DNA of 64,000 bases. Source: Spizellomyces punctatus DAOM BR117 (lineage: Eukaryota > Chytridiomycota > Chytridiomycetes > Spizellomycetales > Spizellomycetaceae). The stretch lies in NCBI RefSeq assembly GCF_000182565.1, contig NW_015971562.1, positions 24,731-88,730 of the forward strand, in the 5' to 3' direction. This document shows positions 1 through 10,732 of this stretch, one piece after another. Position 1 is the first letter of the stretch. Every line of letters starts with the position of its first letter. Made by a program: the position numbers and the translations under genes. The notes beneath the pieces were generated by a model. It was given only the letters and a program-made list of their open reading frames with translations. It had not been told where the DNA came from and did not search any database.

Positions 1-1649
1 CCACATTTTGGGTTATGGCTGCTGCATGGGAGTTTGAGCAGAATGCAAATATGACATCTGCACGTGTCTTATTGCAACGGGGCCTGAGGATCAATCCGGA
101 GAGCCAGAAACTGTGGTTGGAGTATTTCAAACTGGAATTGTTATGGATTGAAAAGATCAAGGAGAGGAGAAAGGTTCTCTTCAAGGATGGTGTACCTGGA
201 GGGACGGCAGATGCCGGTCAAGATGACTCCAATGATGAGAGCAGCGAAGGAGTTACAGTTCCACAGCTCCAGGAAGAAGCACATCTCTCCGCTACATCAC
301 TTGAACGCGATCCGACCGTCTCATCATCGACCACCCAGTCCTCCGACACAGCCGCTCTCTTGAAACCCACCCTCACTGCAATGCAACAGACCCTCCTTAA
401 CGTTCTCATTCCCCGTGCCGTTTACCGCAACGCCATCAAAACCATCCCAAAGGACTTGGACTTTCGTATCGCTTTTCTGGGCATTTACAAGGACTTTGGT
501 GCCGAGACCCTGGCGGGACAAGAAGAAGTTTACGAGAGTTTACGTGAGGACTTTGGCCATCTCCCTGCAGCACAGCGTGTGTTGGCGGAGCGGCATGTTG
601 ATGGAGTTGATCCCACTGACCCGGCATATCCGGCTGCACTAAAAAAGGCTGTCCAAGCCTTCAATAGTGCTGTGGAGCAACTGCCATCGTCAGAGATGTG
701 GGAGCGGTATGCAGACTTTTTGGCAACCTCGCTAACACGTGTTCAAGAAGAGAATCTGGTGCGTTTCTTTTGTAATTCGTTTATGGATGACATACCAAAC
801 TCACGTTGTTCTTATAGACAAAATACCTCACCCACCTCCTCCTGAAATCCATCACCCACGCCCACACTCACCACTTCGCCACTGAACGCATGTATCTCAC
901 CTGGGCAAAACACTCTGCGCCATTACCCGTCCTCCAAGCCGCTCTTGAACGCCTCCCCGGTAGCGCCCAATTATGGATATCCATCATTTCGCACAGTAAG
1001 GACGAAGCCAAACAAGAACTCTACGAAAAGGCTATTAAAGCCGTCCAAAAAGATGAACAACACGTCATTTGGACGGCTTACTTGCAGTCGCTGACTCAAC
1101 ACTGGGCTCCTCCCGTCACGGCCGACTCTGACGCTCCCGACTCGTTTTCCTCCATCTCAAACCAATTCACAAGAGCCCTCTCTATCCTCTCTTCTACTCC
1201 CCACGAAGACACGATTCTATCCCTTTACCTCCATTTCGCACGAACAGCGGGATTAGGACGTCTTCGAAGTGTTTACGACCGTCTTATCGGCACAAAAACT
1301 CGCAGCACGTCATTTTATAGGACCTGCATCGCGATGGAAACGGAGGGTGCTAAACGGCCAGTGTCTGTTGATATGGACATGGTGCGGAGGGTGCGGAGGC
1401 TATGGGAAGGTGCACTGAGTTCCAATGTGTCCAATATAGGTAAGTCCTTTGCTAATGTCTATGCATGGGATAGAGTACTCATGGAATGTGTGCGTATCTA
1501 CAGATACGTGGCTAGATTACATTCATTTTGAAATGACCGTCCCAAAGGACTTTGATCGTGCGGCTCAGTTGTATTGGAAAGCTAACAAATGTGTTAGTGA
1601 TCAGGAAGAGTTTGTGAGACGGTACGAGGAAATGAAGGGCGGTTTGTGA
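1..1649 (+). CDS. UTP6: U3 snoRNP protein Utp6, 3' part (5' end outside window)
   Basis: Component of the small-subunit processome (U3 snoRNP, UTP-B subcomplex) acting in the nucleolus in 18S pre-rRNA cleavage. The window opens inside the gene: the reading frame is already open at base 3 and gives the family block FWVMAAAWEFE followed by LLQRGLRINPESQKLWLEYF, a HAT/TPR-like half-a-tetratricopeptide motif typical of Utp6. Three exons join in frame: up to 758, 818-1439 and 1504-1649; introns are 59 and 64 nt with GT-AG ends, phases 0 and 1. The middle exon carries more helical repeats (ELYEKAIKAVQKDEQHVIW), and the last encodes LDYIHFEMTVPKDFDRAAQ, the usual C-terminal HAT repeat. The N-terminal roughly 100-150 residues are missing because of the window edge. 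The assignment rests on recognised motifs and architecture; no alignment was run. Confidence 0.88.
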
Positions 1650-2662
1650 ATTGCGTCTTTAATATACTTGAGCGATTGTACCTGCACGTCGTGTTGCGAA
1701 TTTGGTGCGGATCCGTGCGTCGTCCCAAAGATGCTTTTCTAAAAGTAAGATCCATGCGCTGCTTCATTGCTACAAGGTGGCACTGACCAACACATTTGAT
1801 AATGTACAAAAACCATACTACGTTTCCTGACATCTACTTGCGATGCAGTTGTCCTGCGGGTTTTTGGTGTTTATATTGCGTGAATGACAAAATGATTTTG
1901 TCGTATTTGAACATGTCACTACTGCTGTCGTGACTTTTGCCGTGCGCAGGACGGAGGTGGAAACACTTTGTCCTGTCACGGCTTTAGCACGCTGTCCGTC
2001 TTGGAGAGAGATCATTGGCGTGAGGCATTGCGTTCCAAACTGCGCAGTTCTTGTCATTCGTGTCAAACAGACTTGGGCAGTTTTCAACAAATGCTCCATT
2101 GCTGGCCATTCCAACAACTGTCTTCCCTGCTGCTCTTCCCTGCTGCTCTTCCCAATGCAGTTTGTTGACAAAGAAATAAAAAAAAGAAACTCGTCGAAAC
2201 CTCGAGATCTTTTACAAATGCAAGTTGCCAACCAATCAAAATGACAAAAAACGCGCGTCGAACCTTCTGGCTTGCTTGCAGGACTTGGAGGTTTTTTTTT
2301 ATTATCCGCATTTCAAACGACGAGATTCTGCGCAATCTTGTAGCGGGTGACGGGTTTACATTTTCGTATTTGTTATTTGGAGGCTGTTTGCGTTGTCGTT
2401 GTCGTTCGTCATTTATTGAGGTGCTTTTACTTGGTGAGTTGCAGGTGAATGGAGAGCGGGCGTTGCTAGGGCAAAAAGTTGGAGTTTCGCTGGAGTGTCT
2501 ATTTTTTCCAGCCAATCGCAACTAGATTGACTTGATCTGTTGTGGATACTGATTGTCAATTCTCTTCCTGGCACCAACAGAGTACGTTTTGGGACACCAC
2601 ATTCCCCACACACAAAACAACCACACGAATCCCCACATCCTACTGCGCAACAACCGTTTGCC
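1650..2662. other. Intergenic region, UTP6 to DnaJ
   Basis: No convincing gene. Short open frames occur on both strands but overlap each other and match nothing recognised. It holds an imperfect tandem duplication of a 14-mer around 2125-2153 (tccctgctgctctt), CCAAT-type boxes near 2232-2237 and 2512-2516, and a heat-shock-element-like GAAnnTTC at 2260-2267, so the right half is probably the DnaJ promoter. Confidence 0.5.
2260..2267. promoter_or_regulatory. Heat-shock-element core (GAAnnTTC)
   Basis: gaaccttc is the inverted GAAnnTTC pair bound by heat-shock factor. It lies about 400 bp upstream of the DnaJ start codon, a class of gene normally under HSF control. Only two pentamer units are seen, and a chance match is possible. 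Confidence 0.3.
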
Positions 2663-4003
2663 ATGGTCAAGGACACAAAATACTACGACCTTTTAGAGGT
2701 TGCTCCGGGCGCTTCAGAATCAGAGCTTAAAAAGGCTTACAGAAAGCTCGCTCTGAAATACCACCCAGACAAGAACCCGGATGCCGGAGACAAGTTCAAA
2801 GACATTTCCCACGCCTACGAGGTTCTCTCCGACCCGCAAAAACGTGAAGTGTACGACCGATACGGTGAAGAAGGTCTTCAGGGCGAGGGAGCCGGTGGTG
2901 GCATGTCACCCGAGGACCTCTTTTCCCACCTCTTTGGCGGCGGTGGATTCTTTGGTGGAGGCGGTGGCAGGTCTCGTCCTTCCGGTCCTCGCAAGGGAAA
3001 AGACATGGCCCACGCACTTAAAGTCTCCCTAGAAGACCTGTACAAGGGCAAGGTGTCGAAATTGGCATTACAGAAGCAAGTTATCTGCCAAAAGTGTGAT
3101 GGAAAGGGCGGAAAGGAAGGAGCGGTCAGGCAGTGTACAACATGTGCTGGACGGGGTGTCAAGATTATTATGAGGCAAATTGGACCTATGATTCAGCAAA
3201 TGCAACAGACGTGTCCAGATTGTCAAGGAGAGGGTGAGGTGATCAACGCAAAAGACCGTTGTAAGGGATGTAATGGAAAGAAGGTGATTGCAGAGCGCAA
3301 GGTATGTTTTGTCGAGAAGAGGCCAACTTTCCAAACATCCATTCACATGCCCCTCTTTAGATCCTCGAAGTCTACATTGACAAGGGCATGCAAGACGGCC
3401 AAAAAATAACTTTTACCGGTGAAGGTGACCAAGCACCTGGCATCATTCCTGGCGACGTGATCATCGTCATTGAAGAGAAGGAGCACCCCCGCTTCAAACG
3501 CAAGGGAGATGACTTGTACTATGAGGCCAAGATTGATTTGTTGACGGCATTAGCGGGTGGACAGTTTGTGATTAACCATTTGGACGACCGGGCCCTTCTC
3601 GTGAATATCTTACCTGGTGAAGTCATTAAACCTGGGGACGTGAAGGCTGTTTCTGGAGAGGGTATGCCAGGGTACGTATCATGTGTTTATGACTTAAACC
3701 CTATTTTCTGTAAACTTATTCATACTGTTTAGGTACAAACGTCCCTTTGACAAGGGCAACCTGTACGTCAAATTCGACATCAACTTCCCACCCCCCAACT
3801 GGGCCGACCAGTCCAAGCTCGCTCTCCTGGAAAATGCCCTCCCGACCCGTCAACCCCTTCCCCCCGTCAAGGGCAAAGAGGTCGAAGAAGTTGTCTTGTC
3901 GACCGTGGATCCGATGCAGCAATCGAGGGCGCACATGAATGGTTCTGGAGAGGACGAGGAAGAGGAAGGACATGGACCTAGTGTACAGTGTGCTCAGCAA
4001 TAA
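2663..4003 (+). CDS. YDJ1: Type I DnaJ/Hsp40 co-chaperone, YDJ1/DNAJA type, farnesylated
   Basis: Cytosolic Hsp40 that stimulates the Hsp70 ATPase and delivers unfolded clients. Exons 2663-3301, 3361-3671 and 3733-4003 join in frame (introns 59 and 61 nt) to 406 residues, the usual family length. In order: J-domain (residues 1-70) with HPD in KYHPDKNP; a Gly/Phe-rich linker (about 80-115); a zinc-binding domain with four CxxCxGxG-type repeats ([32 protein letters not shown]); the two C-terminal beta-sandwich domains; and a terminal CAQQ that fits a CaaX farnesylation box, as in yeast Ydj1 and human DNAJA1. The start was chosen at the ATG giving [11 protein letters not shown], since upstream codons in the same frame are not conserved. 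The long 5' non-coding region carries a heat-shock-like element. Confidence 0.95.
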
Positions 4004-5386
4004 GAATGTATGATAATGCGTATGTGGATGGGTGGAGTGTATGGGTGTGCTTGGGGCGTTTATTTTTTTGATATATGTAGAGCTCTTTTTGCATATGATG
4101 CGAGTACATTTGCTCATGTGTTACTGTTGCATGATTTGTGGTACAAGGTTTTATCTGTGCAGTGATGGATCCTGCCGTCTGAGTTGGGTGACATCAAGAT
4201 CTCTTATGAAAGTTGGTTAAATGGGTGGTATGGTTGTTGATGATCGTGCCCTTTGTTGCCTTACGTCGCGCCATCTATCCGCTCAATAATTCACCAACAG
4301 GAACCAAGCTGACACAGACGAGTGCACATGTCAGTGTACATCGACATTCGAGCGAGAGAATATAAACAAATGGATTGCCGTGTTGGGACGTGACGTTGGA
4401 GTGCGAATGTTGACTGGTTTGGAAATGGTGGGTGGTGTTGGGCATAAGTAAGACTTGTGTAAGAGTCTATCAAGGAATTGACTGGATTGTAGCGTTCAAT
4501 GATCGAAATCTATCTATTGCAATGTACAAATGTTTCTTGCCAATATTGGGAGTTATTGACTCTCACATTTGATAAATGACTGTTTATTTATTGTCAAACA
4601 CATCTGCAATCGTCACTACGGTTTAGACCGTCTTATCATCCTCTTTTTCCTGTGGATACTGGGTCCACGGGAGCATAAGCGGTCCCTGTATTCGCCACGC
4701 AAATAGGTAGCTTCTGCAAAACTGTCGTTGGGACACTGGACTGCTATTTTGCGGAACTGTCATGTCCGTCAGTGAAATGTAACGGAGACCGTAAGCCCCC
4801 GGGTACGTCGAGTTCCTTTACTAAAATGAAAAAGTCATACAATCCGCTAGAGTTGGTTCATCTCGTCTCATAGAAGCGGTAGAATGGTGGTTATCTAGCA
4901 TGGGAAAGTCGTTAGATATTCATACGTTTCTTTATTTCATTGTTGGCCTCAGGTTTTCAAAAGATCTATGATGTGAATAAAGTTGGGGCAGAAGACCATC
5001 TAACTGACAAAGCTGCTGTAAACAATTAGAAATGAATGCAGTCTTTTTAGATGGGCAAGGTTGGTGTCAAGTTTTCGACTGTCGACTGGCGACGAAGAAT
5101 TACGAGTTTTATTCTAAATCTTGAGGAGGAATTTGAGATATCCTTCGAGGGCTCCTAAACTCCCCGTTCAGATTACTGATGGGCGCCAGAAAGGACGTCT
5201 CACCGTAAATATCGTCGTCCTGTCCGGTTCGGCTAATAGAAAACCTTTTTGTTTGGAATGATAATACTTCAAACAAAATTCCTAGTGAGCTGCTGGACAC
5301 GCCGAACCGTCCCGACAGTCTTGCCAAAATCAGCTCAACACCCAAAACCCCAAACCAAAAGCATCCAGTCATTCCACCTCCAAAAT
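4004..5386. other. Intergenic region, DnaJ to methyltransferase
   Basis: About 1.4 kb between two convergent genes. No open frame exceeds about 90 codons and none matches a known family. No tRNA-like B-box, repeat or transposon end was seen. It is AT-richer than the flanking genes. Confidence 0.5.
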
Positions 5387-5975
5387 CTATGGAAATAATT
5401 TACAACACCCCACCAACCTCTTCAACGGAAAACACTTTACAACAAAACATTCCGGCTTTAATGCTTTTTCATACACCTCAATCAGTTCCACCACATCCCC
5501 AACAGGCCTGGATCCCGAGACGTCCACAAAAATCTTGGTGGGCCGGACACCCAGTTTAAGGATCGCGCGCACATCAAAGGCGTCGAGATTGTGGAAATGG
5601 AGATTAGGGAGGTGCGCGAAGCGGGTTTTGGAGATTTGGTGTTGAACAGGGGATTTATCTATTCCGTAAACCTTTTTGGTAACTTTAGTATGAGTGTTGG
5701 CAAGAGTCTTCAAGTATATTTGCCGTACACACCTCGACAGCTTTTTGGGCCAACAAGGATGCCGTGACGCCTTGGGCTGAGCCGAGTTCGAGGACGGTAT
5801 CCGTGGGCGTGACATAGACGTCAATAGCCTTTCGGTATTCATCCACGTTCTCTGTTACGATAATGGGAACGCCTGTAAGGTCATGTTTGGTCATGCCGCG
5901 GCGAACCAAGATGGTTGCTAGATGCTCTTGTTGAGAACGACCGTAGCATTTGCTTGTGTTGGATGACTGTGCCAC
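5387..5975 (-). CDS. Small class I SAM-dependent methyltransferase, FtsJ-like
   Basis: Two exons, 5975-5733 and 5671-5387, join across a 61 nt intron (phase 0) into 175 residues. The protein shows a class I methyltransferase core: SAM-binding motif I as VLELGSAQGVTASLLAQ, the acidic end of strand 2 as VYGIDKSP, then LHFHNLDAFDV (motif III region), IFVDVSGSR, and VVKCFPLKRL, which recalls the last strand of FtsJ/RrmJ-type RNA methyltransferases. A similar short family with the VDVSGSR block exists in plants and algae, mostly unnamed. No RNA-binding domain is visible, and the substrate cannot be told. The intron lies exactly between motif I and strand 2. The protein is short for a methyltransferase, so an extra N-terminal exon is possible, but the chosen ATG already leaves about 65 residues ahead of motif I. 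Confidence 0.72.
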
Positions 5976-6308
5976 TGATCGGTGGTGAAGTTGAGTTTGG
6001 TAAGCGATGGTCGCCTTTCACTAGTTCAAGGTCTCTGGTTGGTGTCGACGCAGCCAGATACAGAAAAAAAGCCATCCGCACGATGGTTTACGATTATGCT
6101 CCAGTTCAACAGATAAAAATGATATGATATTCAAATCTACGCAGACAGACAGTATGTGAACTTCAGGTTAACAAAAAACTAAACTTTCAAAGTTCTAGAC
6201 ATCGAACAAAATGAAATACATGAAAAACATGAAAAGAAAACTCCTGAAACTAACGGTAAAGCACAGATATCACTCCAATAGCACATAGCAATTGTAACAT
6301 GTCCCATC
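5976..6308. other. Intergenic spacer
   Basis: 333 bp between two minus-strand genes. It should carry the methyltransferase promoter and the phosphatase 3' end. Nothing specific was seen. Confidence 0.4.
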
Positions 6309-7849
6309 TTATTCTTCATCTTCATCATCGTATGGTTGACCGATTGGTGATGTTTGGTTTGTCCCTGCACCAACAGGTCCAAGGGTCTTGATTGTAGCAG
6401 CTCCACCAATTGTCGGTGCAAGATTCCTGCATACTCCTGCATCAAAGTCACAGCCAATTTTGCCTTTAAGTGCATTCTTAAATGTTTCGAGAGGGCAAAC
6501 CTCACTGGGGCATCCAGGGACAACGACAGGGACTTCATCAGAGAGTACGCGGACATTGTAGCTGTTGTCGGCGCATTTGTTGAGCTCAAAGATGACATTC
6601 CCAGCAAAGGGAGAAAATGTTTTCCCATTGAATGCGCGGGAGAGGATCTGTTCGTCCGTAGCGTTCCCGGCGAGCCGATCACCCTTGAAGAGACCCAAGG
6701 TGGTAATGATGGGTGCAATCGTCTCGGCGTGCGCGAATTTAAAGATACCCTTGGCAGCATCAGCTGCATTGGAAACGATTTTATCCATGTTGTTGGAGAC
6801 GGTTGTAACGAGGGAACAAGCCAACTGTTCGTTAATCGGAATTTCGTATCCTTTAACAAAATTGAACCCCAAGTCTTCAGCAAAATCGGCCATGATGAAT
6901 TCATCGGGACGGAATAGGGAGCAGAACCCGTCTATTTTGCCCTGGATCGTGTTTTCGAATGCACAGAGTTTGAAGAGGTTGGTAATATCTTGTTCGTCCA
7001 AGCCTTTCAACTGATAGTCGTTCGCCAAGCGTAGAATAATAGCGGGGTATCGAGCTGACTTAAACTGGGTGTCAGGTTGTTGTAGATATTTTTGGGTATT
7101 CTTGGCGTCCACGTAGTTTTTGCAGGCTTCATGCGGACGGAGATCGGCATCAAGTTCTTTAGGGACAATAGCGTTTTTAAGGGCGGTTATTGCGGTGTCA
7201 ACATTCGGCTCGTCCACCATTCCCCTGATAAAGGACTGACCACTCGCAATGGAGCGGGAAACATTCGTAGAGGCCCATTGCAAAGTTTTCGGGTCGGCAA
7301 GGATAGCTTGGTAGCGTTGTTTGATGCGCTTGGCAAGGTCAACGTGGTCTTGTACGCCTTGGGTGGTCAATAACCCCGCCACGGTGTCGCTCCATGGGAG
7401 TTGAAAGTTGCTCAGGAATGCCAGCTTGGGATCAACTGGAACGTAGGATTTGAGCTTATCAAGGGTAGAAGTGAATTTCTTCAAGTCCCCTATGGGTTTG
7501 GCGGCGTTAGAGCAGTCTCAATGATATCTCAATAAACGTAAAAACCCTTACCCTTAGTGGGATTCCTCGTCCCATGTCGCGCCACGAGTTGAACCTGAAC
7601 CGTTGTGCAGGTTCCCTCCCCAGCCCTGCGGTACTTTGTTCGCGGCTTTGGCGCGTTCGAATAAGTAGAGACGACGCTCCCAACGTCCGGAATATTGTAG
7701 GGAGACTTTGTACTAATGGCATGGTCCAGCGATGGCTTTGCCAGAATCGGGAGCGTGTTATCAATGATTGGGTCAGGGATTGCACCAAAGGAGGTTGCCA
7801 CCAGGCCCATGGTGAGTCCAACGATGGAGAGATGATTGAGTTGAGGCAT
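6309..7849 (-). CDS. Histidine acid phosphatase, MINPP-like, secreted
   Basis: Branch-2 histidine phosphatase; the closest family by motif is multiple inositol polyphosphate phosphatase, which removes phosphates from inositol polyphosphates in the secretory pathway or outside the cell. Exons 7849-7552 and 7489-6309 join across a 62 nt intron (phase 1) to 492 residues. A hydrophobic N-terminal segment (about residues 8-23, ending SFGA) looks like a signal peptide. The catalytic RHGTRNPT sits at about residues 91-98, with the preceding VQLVA strand; the proton-donor motif HAE is in FKFAHAETIAPIITTLGLF. Paired cysteines near the end (CPSEVCPLETF, CDFDAGVC) fit disulfides. There is no HDEL-type ER retention signal; the tail is acidic (DDEDEE). 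The intron splits the active-site region two codons after the RHGTRNPT block. A general acid phosphatase or phytase role remains possible. Confidence 0.88.
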
Positions 7850-9502
7850 TCTATGAGTTCTATGAGATCTATGGGGAGTCTATTGGGGGAGTCTATATAT
7901 CTAAGTTCTTTGCCTTTCGCTTGACGGCTAGAAAGTGGGAGGAGAACATCCCGGTTATTTATATTCCTGCAAAACTTGTTCATTGCAATGAAAACTCATA
8001 AAGAATATTTGAGTAGACTCCCCGAGTAGGATTTTTTTTTTTAGTTTTTTGGTTAAGTGGACTAGAGCAGGACGACTCAAAGTTGAGCATCAAAGTTGGA
8101 AGCCTACCCTTCAACCACCGACAAGAAGGCTCCTATTCGTTTGGCCGTGTTCCTGAATTGGATGTCCGTACCCAAATAGACAATGTTTCAACGATACCCT
8201 CCTTGTCCAGATGGAATGCGCAAGTCGAAATTCAGATGAACGTAGCTCTTCATGAAACAAGCACGACTACCAGTTAAGCGAATGTTCTCCGGAGCGTTCC
8301 CATAAGTCATTTTTTTGTCGCCTACTCTTTTTTGCTGGTGGGTTTGGCATAAGAAAGGTCTGTTTCGGGTCGCTAGTCACCACGACGTGAGCGATTTCCA
8401 CGCGAATGTTTCAAGGCCCGGTCTTGGTTTCGTTTTAGCTTGACGTATTGAGACCAAAACCCCAACTCAACAACGAGCTGCAGAGAGGGTTCCCCATGAA
8501 GCAAGTCTCGAACATCAAGTCTCCTTGGGAATAGAGTAGCTATTGGAAAAGAATTATTCCACAAGCACCAACATTCCACAGCAAAAAGTCAGGGTAGTTT
8601 GAAAAACGACTAGGTTTCTGGGAAATTAAAGTTATGTACCATGTAATTGGAGTGTAAAAATCAGATCTGCCCAGAGTCAAAGTTTTTTAAAGTTTGAAAA
8701 GTGTCCAGTGCTGACACACATGCACTGGTAGCCAATGATGCTCGATAAAGCTCTTGAATGCACGGCAATGTTTCCACTCAACTGCATCAAAGTTGGGGTC
8801 TCTAGCCGACATATACATTTACAATGCAAACCTCATTCGTCAGGGTGCTCCCAATGCCCCCAGGCAATGACTTGCACACAGCTAAAAGAAAAATAGTCTT
8901 CCAGACCTTATCCACTCAGAATGCCCACCATCAGTTACACCATGGTGCAGGTTGAGTAATGCTGGGCATGGTAGTAATATGCAATACGCTTCCCCGTCCC
9001 CTTGAGATCTTTTCAAAATTTTAATGGATGAATCGACGTTGTGCTGCTTGTCTGTAAGCTTGGATGAGAGGTCCCAGCTTCATCAACATTTCCACACCTC
9101 ATTTTAAGGTTTCAAGCCAACTGTTATGGTTGACATGATATCCTGCGAAGGACATAGATGCTACAATACTCCAACTCGATCCTACCACCATTTTTTCGCA
9201 CTCCAAGTCTAGGCCAGTTGCTTTTGACTAGCTGCATTTTGGGTCATGTAATGCTTGCAGAGTACGTAAGCATCTCACGTGGAATACGATATCCACCCCG
9301 CGCCGAACGTTCCATGCCAAGCGTGCTGTGTAAGACCCATCTTGGCACATTTCCACACACAACATTGCCTTTGTTGACTCTCTCCGATCTACCATCCGAG
9401 TACCGTTGTCGCCCACCTACAGCAGTCTATATCGTCTGGGTTTTGCCTTTGTGTTTTTGCTTTTCGGATTTATCTTTTATCACTGCAACTTGCGAGTGAA
9501 AC
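7850..9502. other. Intergenic region, phosphatase to TVP18
   Basis: About 1.65 kb between divergent genes. Several frames of 60-113 codons exist but overlap on both strands and show no family motif. It includes a T-run near 8033 and a repeated gagtctat element at 7875-7895. No tRNA or mobile element was recognised. Confidence 0.45.
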
Positions 9503-10446
9503 ATGTCTCTTGGGTCGGAAATCAAGAGTGGAAAGTTTACAATTTATGCCCAATGGTATGCTATCTTTGAACTGAAGGGCTTACGGAGGGATATTTTGGG
9601 TGGAGGATATGCCTGCATAAAGGAGTCTGTACGGAAATAGCGGAGCGCTTTGGTCGTCAATACACCAAAAATGTTGATTCTGGAGAAATGGATATAATCA
9701 TTTTACTCACCTGTCGTCTTTTGTTCCTATTCAGGGCCGCTATTTTATCAGTTATCTGTAAGTATCTTTTGTACATTCGCACTGCGTTCACTGTTGCAAC
9801 TAGCTCATTTTATTTGCCTCAGTCCTGATCGTATTTAGCATCACAAATTTCATCTCTGTGCTTCCCTTTGCAATCATCTCATGGTATGCAGGTTTCATTT
9901 ATATTCTTGTAGCTGAAACTCAGTATCGGTTTGTCGATGGATAGGGTGGAAGCATTCTTCATGATTTGGCTCGAAATCCCTTTGTTGACGGTTTGTTTGC
10001 CAGGCGGTCCAAAGATGTAAGCATGTGTTTTGGTCAAGTGGCCCTTTGATTCTGTTGTTGACAATGCTTTGAAGTGAGTCTTTTAAACAATTCTTTGCCA
10101 ACACTCTGTTCCGATCGGCTCTTTACGCGGTGTAAGTACTGGTCTCCCCTCTTAATGTTAAATCTTAATGAATTTTACAAACGCCCCTTGCCAATTACCA
10201 GGTTCGCGGTTCTCATCTGGCTATCGATCCTTATGCAAGCTACCTCGTTACTTACCGCAGCCATTACCCTAACACTGACATGTGTTTTCTATCGTAAGCT
10301 CTCGTGTCTCTCTTCATTACCCTCAGTCATCCCCTTACACCTCTCCTTTCACAGTGATCAGCGTGTTCAAAAAGGAAGAATTGGAGCGAAGTGGTGTGAC
10401 AGGTGGTCAAGGTGTTGCTTCGGCAGCAGCCATGGGGCGAGTGTAG
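9503..10446 (+). CDS. TVP18: Golgi membrane protein Tvp18
   Basis: Small tetra-spanning Golgi vesicle protein found in Tlg2-containing compartments of fungi; molecular role unknown. Seven exons are needed: 9503-9555, 9735-9757, 9823-9883, 9945-10016, 10075-10131, 10202-10293, 10355-10446; all introns are GT-AG and the sum is 450 nt, 149 residues, typical for the family. The start MSLGSEIKSGKFTIYAQW matches the conserved N-terminus (FxxYGQW). Membrane segments follow: ILSVIFLIVFSITNF; FFMIWLEIPLLTVC, which carries the family EIPLL block; LIWLSILMQATSLLTAA; and a fourth after it. The tail SGVTGGQGVASAA matches the conserved GGQGVA end. No single exon is long enough to look like a gene, so it is easily missed. 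The first intron is long (179 nt), the second exon only 23 nt. Confidence 0.88.
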
Positions 10447-10732
10447 AGGCGCATGGACATGCTTTGAAAGACGGGATACATGAGAAGAACGTCACGGAAT
10501 CCAGTGGAAAGTTACGATATCTGCACATGAAGAGTAGATAGTGAATAATGTGCTAGATGAAATCTTACACAAGAGTGCTGTGTGTCGTCACCGCAAGGGA
10601 TGTCTGCCTGGAGAGCTTGTACATTTTGCAAACAACGCATAGGATATATCTGTATTATTAAATACCCATCTATCCATATCAATTGCTGATCAGTGTAGGT
10701 GCCCCGTTTTCGCTCAGCCAGCTTCATCCCAT

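Noticed and set aside
1930-2525. Overlapping 94-145 codon frames between UTP6 and DnaJ
   Set aside because: They overlap on both strands, lack motifs and lie in the DnaJ promoter region.
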